A stretch of 64,000 bases of DNA, taken from positions 1 through 64,000 of the forward strand of contig JALOBE010000008.1 in NCBI GenBank assembly GCA_023228425.1. The letters are read 5' to 3'. This document shows positions 59,444 through 64,000 of the stretch, in pieces. The notes under the pieces are model-generated. The model did no database searches and was not told where the DNA came from. It worked only from the letters and a program-made list of their open reading frames with translations. Every line of letters begins with the position of its first letter. Position 1 is the first letter of the stretch. Origin of the DNA: Syntrophales bacterium (GTDB lineage: Bacteria > Desulfobacterota > Syntrophia > Syntrophales > UBA2210). Made by a program: the position numbers and the translations under genes.

Positions 59444-59472
59444 ATACGAAAGAAAGACGAATAGCAGGGATT

Positions 59473-60972
59473 ATGGATGTTGTCTATGTGGTTGTACCAA
59501 TTCTGTTGATTGCGATTGCCCTGGCTGCCGTATGGCTCGATCGCTGGAGTGTGCCGGTCATACTGATTGCCCTTGGCGCGGGTATTCTCTTCGGCAGTGA
59601 TGTTCTGAGGCTCTGGCACTTTGATGATATCGGATTGACCAATAGAATCGCGAATCTGGCCCTGGTATTCATACTGTTTCACGGCGGTTTCACCACCAGA
59701 CGCGCAAACTTTCAGGCAGTCGCCCTTCCCGCGGGCGGACTTGCCACCTGGGGCGTCGTCCTGACGGCTCTGGCAACCTTCGGTGTTCTTTATGGTGTGT
59801 TCAACTGGTCGCTTCACAAGGCGCTTCTGCTCGCCGCGATCATTTCGTCCACCGACGCGGCGGCAATCTTTTCGATACTCCGCCGACAACCTCTGCCGTC
59901 AAAGCTCTCGTCCACAGTTGAAATCGAAAGCGCCGCCAACGACCCGATGGCGATCCTGCTCACCGTGGCGGTGATTGACGGGATCACCACCACCCACACC
60001 GCCTGGCATATGCCTGTGTTGCTTTTCATCTGGAAGTTCGCGGCCGGGCCGTTCTGCGGCTGGTTTCTCGCCAAGGCGGCACTGTGGCTGTTCAATCGCC
60101 TTAAATCACCGGACCGCGGTTACTACTATGTGCTTTCATTGGGAATCATCCTGCTGATCTACGGGCTGACCGAAATGATCCATGCCAGCGGAATGCTGGC
60201 GGTGTTTGTGGCGGGCTACCTGATGGGAAACCGCCCATTCGTCTACAAACAGGGGGTGACGAATTTCTCATCAGCAATCTCCACCATCGCCAACGTCGGC
60301 ATGTTCGCCTTGATGGGGCTCCAGGTCTTCCCCCATCAGTGGGGAGCAATCTGGTTGGACGGCATTCTGCTGTTCCTGGTTCTGACCCTGATTTCACGAC
60401 CTTTCGCGGTATTGTTGGGCACGACGGGTATGAGGCTTGGATGGAGAAACAAGACATTTATCGCCTGGGCCGGTCTTCGAGGCTCGGTTCCCATCGTCCT
60501 GGCCACCTACCCGGCGGCTGCCGGGCTTGCCATCGGACAGGAGGTCTTCAATCTCGTGTTTTTTGCCGTTCTGTTGTCCATCGCGATACAGGGGTCCACA
60601 CTGGGATGGGTGGCACGGTTGCTCAACCTCATGTGCCCCCTGCGGCCAAAACCCCTGTTCGACCTGGAACTCGTTACCATGGCCGAAAGCGACTTCGACC
60701 TGATGGTCGTTGATCTGCCTGATCCACACGGGGCAATCGGATGTGCCATCGCTGATTTGCAGCTTCCTGCCGGATCGGTGATTGTCCTGATAACACGGGA
60801 CAAGGACATTGTGGTTCCCAAAGGATCAACCAATCTGCAGGGATGGGATCGAGTCACCGTACTCGCCCATGCCAAGGACCACGAGACCATTCGTTCTGTT
60901 CTCGTGGGCGCGTTCTCTGCCGCGGTACCGCAATCAGATACGGGCGGGGGGGCCGCGTGCGATGTCCTGTGA
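59473..60972 (+). CDS. Cation:proton antiporter, NhaP2/CvrA-like (CPA1)
   Basis: A 499-residue protein with about 12 membrane helices followed by a cytosolic domain from about residue 400. The ISSTDAAAIFSILRRQ and IESAANDPMAILLTV motifs carry the transport aspartates of CPA1 antiporters. GLRGSVPIVLATYPAAAG is the conserved late helix. The tail (ADLQLPAGSVIVLITRDKDI, VPKGSTNLQGWDRV) is a TrkA-C-like regulatory domain, as in potassium/proton antiporters of the NhaP2 group. The transported ion is not certain. Confidence 0.9.
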   Translation: MDVVYVVVPILLIAIALAAVWLDRWSVPVILIALGAGILFGSDVLRLWHFDDIGLTNRIANLALVFILFHGGFTTRRANFQAVALPAGGLATWGVVLTALATFGVLYGVFNWSLHKALLLAAIISSTDAAAIFSILRRQPLPSKLSSTVEIESAANDPMAILLTVAVIDGITTTHTAWHMPVLLFIWKFAAGPFCGWFLAKAALWLFNRLKSPDRGYYYVLSLGIILLIYGLTEMIHASGMLAVFVAGYLMGNRPFVYKQGVTNFSSAISTIANVGMFALMGLQVFPHQWGAIWLDGILLFLVLTLISRPFAVLLGTTGMRLGWRNKTFIAWAGLRGSVPIVLATYPAAAGLAIGQEVFNLVFFAVLLSIAIQGSTLGWVARLLNLMCPLRPKPLFDLELVTMAESDFDLMVVDLPDPHGAIGCAIADLQLPAGSVIVLITRDKDIVVPKGSTNLQGWDRVTVLAHAKDHETIRSVLVGAFSAAVPQSDTGGGAACDVL

Positions 60973-61233
60973 AGGAGTGTACGCCAAACAGTACCTGGAA
61001 AGGTCGGATGATGATCCGCCTGAGGGGGGTAGATTCATGAAACGGCGGGGAAAAAGGATCCGCAGCCTCCCGGTGACGAAAAGGTACGCAAACTCGCCGG
61101 CAGGATCGATATCTTGCCCTTCCCGACCATAGAAAGCGACGGTAACCGCTTTCCCCGAATCATCACGGCGCTCCTGGAGGCCTTCATCCTCCAGGCGGCC
61201 CGCCTCCACGAACTCCGGAATAAATTGAGCTGA
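60962..61233 (+). pseudogene. Probable small gene broken by a frameshift
   Basis: Frame 1 from ATG 60962 (overlapping the antiporter stop) reads MSCEGVYAKQYLERSDDDPP and EGGRFMKRRG; from about 61050 the coding-like reading moves to another frame, KKDPQPPGDEKVRKLAG then RIDILPFPTIESDGNRFPRI and ITALLEAFILQAARLHELRN, ending KLS and TGA at 61231-61233. One extra G in the GGGG run at 61047-61050 would join them into a protein of about 90 residues. The second part looks helical and well formed. Either a real mutation or a sequence error is possible. No family recognised. Confidence 0.45.
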
Positions 61234-61245
61234 CAGCGGTCATGC

Positions 61246-62538
61246 TCACGTGACGCTTTGACGGCAGTGTGTTTCAGTGGTGAAATAAATGAGAAGTGCC
61301 GCGAGGATCGAACCGATGATCATGAGGACGAAGGCCGAGCGGTACGCCTCCATATGGTAGATCCTCACCCCGTTTTCAATAAGGCCGCTCCAATTCCTGT
61401 CAAGGACCCACCCCATGGCCGGCTGGAGTACCATGGGTCCCGTCATGATCCCCGTGTTACAGACTCCGGTTACAGTACCGGCCAATGAGGATGGTACCGA
61501 TTCCTTGGCGAAAGCGAAACTCAGGACCATGGTACCCGAAGCGAATCCCGCGATGATGAGCAACACTGTCAGGAGCCATACCGGCCACCCGGGTATGAAC
61601 AGGATCATGGCCCAGCCCGCACCGGCAATCAGGCAGCCTCCCAGGAACAGAGGCTTCCGCCGGCCGATCCTGTCGGACAATGCTCCCGACACGGGTCCGC
61701 CAAAGGCAAAGGCCGTAAGAAGGGCGGATGTCAGGGCGGCGCTCTTCGCGGGGGACAGCCCGTAGTGGGTCGACAGAAAGGGGATTCCCCAGAGACCCGA
61801 AAAGGCAAGCACGGATCCCGTGAGCCCTGCGGGGGCAAAAGTCAGCAGCCAGGTGTTCTTGTAGCGGAACACCTTCATCAGCCCCTCGAGTACCGACAGG
61901 GTCGAAGCGGATCTGAAGGCGTCGGGCGGCATAAAACCGGCATAACCATGTTCGGAGGGGTCGTCCCGAACCACGATCAGAATCGCCACGGCAACAACCA
62001 GGGAGAGACCGGCCGACACCAGCATCACAGGCCTCCACCCAAAATGGTCCAGCATGATCCGCAGGGGCACACCGGCCGACACGGCCCCCACGACACCGCA
62101 GCAAAGGGCCAGACCGGCTATAGTGGCAAATCTTCGGGGGTTGAACCAGTGCATGGAGAGCTTGAGCAGCGCGACCCAGGCGACACCCACGCCCCCGCCG
62201 ATCAGGAGGCGGCCGGCATTGGCGATCATGATGGCAGGAGCGGCGGCGAAAAGAAAGGCCCCCAAACAGGAGGCGAAAGCCCCCAGGGTGAGCAGTTTTT
62301 TGGGTCCCCATGAATCGACAAGAATGCCCGTGGGGATCTGAACGGCGACATAGCTGTAAAAATAAAATGCCGAAAGATTTCCCAGAGAGGCAGCGCCGAT
62401 GCTGAAATCGGCCATCAGATGATCCGTCATGACCGCCGGGGCGACCCGCTGGTAAAAGCCGCTCATATAAAAAGCGGCTCCCAGCCCCCACATGATCCAG
62501 GGAAGCCAGGAGGGAGGATATTCCTTATGATCAGTCAT
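61246..62538 (-). CDS. MFS permease
   Basis: A 430-residue inner-membrane protein starting MTDHKEYPPSWLPWIMWGLG at ATG 62538, with about 12 hydrophobic segments. Motif A appears as GILVDSWGPKKLLTLG, and the second-half equivalent as GALSDRIGRRKPLFLGG. Such MFS proteins in proteobacteria often move organic anions, but no substrate can be given. It is convergent with the antiporter region. Confidence 0.87.
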   Translation of the reverse strand: MTDHKEYPPSWLPWIMWGLGAAFYMSGFYQRVAPAVMTDHLMADFSIGAASLGNLSAFYFYSYVAVQIPTGILVDSWGPKKLLTLGAFASCLGAFLFAAAPAIMIANAGRLLIGGGVGVAWVALLKLSMHWFNPRRFATIAGLALCCGVVGAVSAGVPLRIMLDHFGWRPVMLVSAGLSLVVAVAILIVVRDDPSEHGYAGFMPPDAFRSASTLSVLEGLMKVFRYKNTWLLTFAPAGLTGSVLAFSGLWGIPFLSTHYGLSPAKSAALTSALLTAFAFGGPVSGALSDRIGRRKPLFLGGCLIAGAGWAMILFIPGWPVWLLTVLLIIAGFASGTMVLSFAFAKESVPSSLAGTVTGVCNTGIMTGPMVLQPAMGWVLDRNWSGLIENGVRIYHMEAYRSAFVLMIIGSILAALLIYFTTETHCRQSVT

Positions 62539-62977
62539 ACGAGACAATCCATGCGCGGCTACCGGACTCTTTTCCGGGCCTCGGTCGATGGGGCGGATGA
62601 AGCCGGATCATTGTTGAGTGAGCGGCGGGAGTATATGAAAAAACAGGATTCCTGTCAAAGGGATTTCCCCGGAATCCCCGCCCTTTCGATCGGCAGCTTG
62701 AAGGGCTTGCAAAAAAGCGAAAACGTTCGATGGGTGATGGCTTCATCAGTGTCCATGGTTATTCGGGAAAAGGGATTTTCCCCGCCGCTTTTTCTTGACA
62801 ATCCGTAGTATTCGTTTAAACATCATTACATCAAATGATGGAATCATGGAATTGAATGTGTCGATGGCATCATGTCCCCGGACTGTACGGTTCACGGCGG
62901 AATCAAGATGCGTCGTCCGGAGACAGGGGGCTTCAAGGGATAGAGACATCACACTTACAGTGAAAGGAGGGCGTGTA
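62539..62977 (+). promoter_or_regulatory. Divergent intergenic region with promoter and dyad for the condensing enzyme
   Basis: -35 TTGACA (62795-62800) is followed by a weak -10 TAAACA (62817-62822) at 16 bases. Directly after it CATCATT (62821-62827) and AATGATG (62834-62840) form a perfect inverted repeat with a 6-base loop, a likely operator. The gene's ribosome-binding site AAAGGAGG is at 62963-62970. A fragment near 62700-62750 faintly recalls the inverted-repeat family. No gene was found in the rest. Confidence 0.5.
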
Positions 62978-64000
62978 ATGGCAGGTGTCACTTCCTACGG
63001 GGTTCATATTCCCCGGTACCGGTTGAGCAGGATGCTCATCGTCCGGAATATGGCCTGGTATTTCCCGGTAATCATGGCTGTTGCTCAAGGCGAGAAAGCG
63101 GTGGCAAACTGGGATGAAGACGCGGTGAGCATGGCCGTGGCGGCCGCTTACGACTGCATGACCGGGAAAGACCGCGGGGCACTTGACGGAATCTACCTGG
63201 CCAGCACGACACTCCCCTTTGCCGACCGCCTGCATGCGGGCATCCTTTCGACGGCGCTGAATGCGCCGGAAGGGGGGGTCATGAACGCCGATTTTACGGC
63301 CTGCACCAAGGCGGCGACAACGGCGGCGATCTCCGCCCTCGAGGCCCTGGGATCGGGAGCGAAGAAAAACGTGCTCGTTGCCGCGGCGGATCAGCGCGGG
63401 ACCAGGATGGCCGCCATGCTGGAGATGTTTTACGGAGACGGCGCCACGGCCCTCCTCTTCGGCACACAGGATGTCATCGCGGAATTCAAGGGGAGTTATT
63501 CAGTCAACGTCGATTTTGTGGATCACTACCGGGGATGGAACAAGGAGTTTGACTACAGCTGGGAAGAACGCTGGTCGCGCGATGAAGGGTACGGAAAAAT
63601 CATTCCCCGGGCGGTGGCCGGTTTCCTGAAGAAGACGGGCATGAGAATAGAAGATTTCAACAAGGTTGTCTATCCCTGCTATTTCGGAGGAACCCACAGG
63701 GGCATCGCGAAAAAGCTGGGCGTCGATCCGGCGAAAGTGCAAGACAACATGCATGCCGTCTGCGGAGACACGGGAACGGCCCATCCGTTTCTGATGTTCG
63801 CCGCGGCTCTTGAGGAAGCCCGTCCCGGAGACAGGATTCTGCTGGCGGGCTTCGGTCAGGGCTGCGACGTTCTGGCCTTTGAAATCACGGAAAACATAGA
63901 GAAACTCAGGTCCCGACGCGGGGTGAAGGGCTGTCTGGAATCAAGGACCGAACTTGACAGCTACCAGAAGTTTTCAAAGTTCCGTGACCTGATCAAGGCG
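62978..64000 (+). CDS. HMG-CoA-synthase-like condensing enzyme, partial
   Basis: The frame from ATG 62978 (MAGVTSYGVHIPRYRLSRM) is open to the right edge, 341 codons. It belongs to the thiolase superfamily: the start VTSYGVHIPRYRL matches HMG-CoA synthase-like and KAS III-like proteins, the nucleophilic cysteine is probably in ADFTACTKAATTAAIS, and YPCYFGGTHRGIAKKLG and NMHAVCGDTGTAHPFL give the later active-site region. A C-terminal OB-fold (DUF35-like) extension would be expected beyond the edge but cannot be seen. The reaction would be a Claisen-type condensation of acyl-CoAs; the substrate is unknown. The start is fixed by AAAGGAGG 7 bases upstream. Confidence 0.8.
   Translation, partial: MAGVTSYGVHIPRYRLSRMLIVRNMAWYFPVIMAVAQGEKAVANWDEDAVSMAVAAAYDCMTGKDRGALDGIYLASTTLPFADRLHAGILSTALNAPEGGVMNADFTACTKAATTAAISALEALGSGAKKNVLVAAADQRGTRMAAMLEMFYGDGATALLFGTQDVIAEFKGSYSVNVDFVDHYRGWNKEFDYSWEERWSRDEGYGKIIPRAVAGFLKKTGMRIEDFNKVVYPCYFGGTHRGIAKKLGVDPAKVQDNMHAVCGDTGTAHPFLMFAAALEEARPGDRILLAGFGQGCDVLAFEITENIEKLRSRRGVKGCLESRTELDSYQKFSKFRDLIKA

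Noticed and set aside
61457..62491. 344-codon minus-strand frame within the MFS permease gene
   Set aside because: Out-of-frame reading of the permease with arginine/glycine-rich composition; the permease frame has the membrane pattern and motifs.
62685..62750. Faint similarity to the left end of the inverted-repeat family
   Set aside because: Only scattered matches (GTTCGATGG, GATGGCTTCATC); no right end was found.
1..64000. tRNA, rRNA, CRISPR array, prophage or IS transposase
   Set aside because: Intergenic spaces were read for cloverleaf-like ends, spaced direct repeats and transposase-like proteins; none was found. The repeats present are short inverted or tandem units without coding capacity.

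Overview
The window is a bacterial chromosome segment from a Gram-negative anaerobe, probably a deltaproteobacterium (Desulfobacterota, perhaps Syntrophales). This placement is inference from gene content: an LptD outer-membrane LPS translocon, an Mla-type lipid transporter with its STAS domain fused to the permease, a lipid A deacylase-like porin, TatA/TatC, an acyl-CoA dehydrogenase, a thiolase, an HMG-CoA-synthase-like condensing enzyme, and an Fe-S/DsrE pair typical of anaerobes. No rRNA, tRNA, CRISPR array, prophage or intact insertion sequence was found.

Region 1 (1-18002) is one long + strand translation and transcription cluster: the rpoC 3' end, rpsL, rpsG, tuf, then the S10, spc and alpha gene sets through rplQ, closed by a strong intrinsic terminator. 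Departures from the usual order are the absence of fusA between rpsG and tuf, where a 155-bp inverted-repeat element sits instead; a 92-bp unit present twice in tandem between rpsC and rplP; and the absence of adk between secY and map. Several small ribosomal proteins are the cysteine-containing (zinc-binding) forms.

Region 2 (18003-27145) carries an 86-aa EF-Tu-domain-like protein between two terminators, folC, lptD, rplM-rpsI with its own promoter, argC, cysS and, convergently, an acyl-CoA dehydrogenase.

Region 3 (27200-38896, + strand) carries a Na+/phosphate-type cotransporter; an Mla-like ABC cassette (STAS-MlaE, MlaF, MlaD, lipoprotein) for phospholipid traffic; tatA/B-tatC; a class A penicillin-binding protein; and ilvB-ilvN behind a leader that encodes a valine-rich 24-aa peptide followed by a terminator, a classical attenuator layout.

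Region 4 (38986-51639) mixes strands: an unrecognised 278-aa protein, an MFS transporter and YchF on the - strand; then a small one-helix membrane protein, a strongly structured intergenic segment, a ferredoxin-like protein, a DsrE-like protein and a second Na/Pi-type transporter on the + strand; then - strand thiolase-MoxR-VWA and LpxR-like/TrmH-like units.

Region 5 (51640-64000) is looser and repeat-rich: a tetR-acrA-acrB multidrug-efflux unit with a clear promoter and palindromic operator, a Nudix hydrolase, a DUF488 protein, a K+/Na+:H+ antiporter, a probable small frameshifted gene, an MFS permease and a condensing enzyme that runs off the window. Members of the inverted-repeat family found in the str operon recur here between genes.
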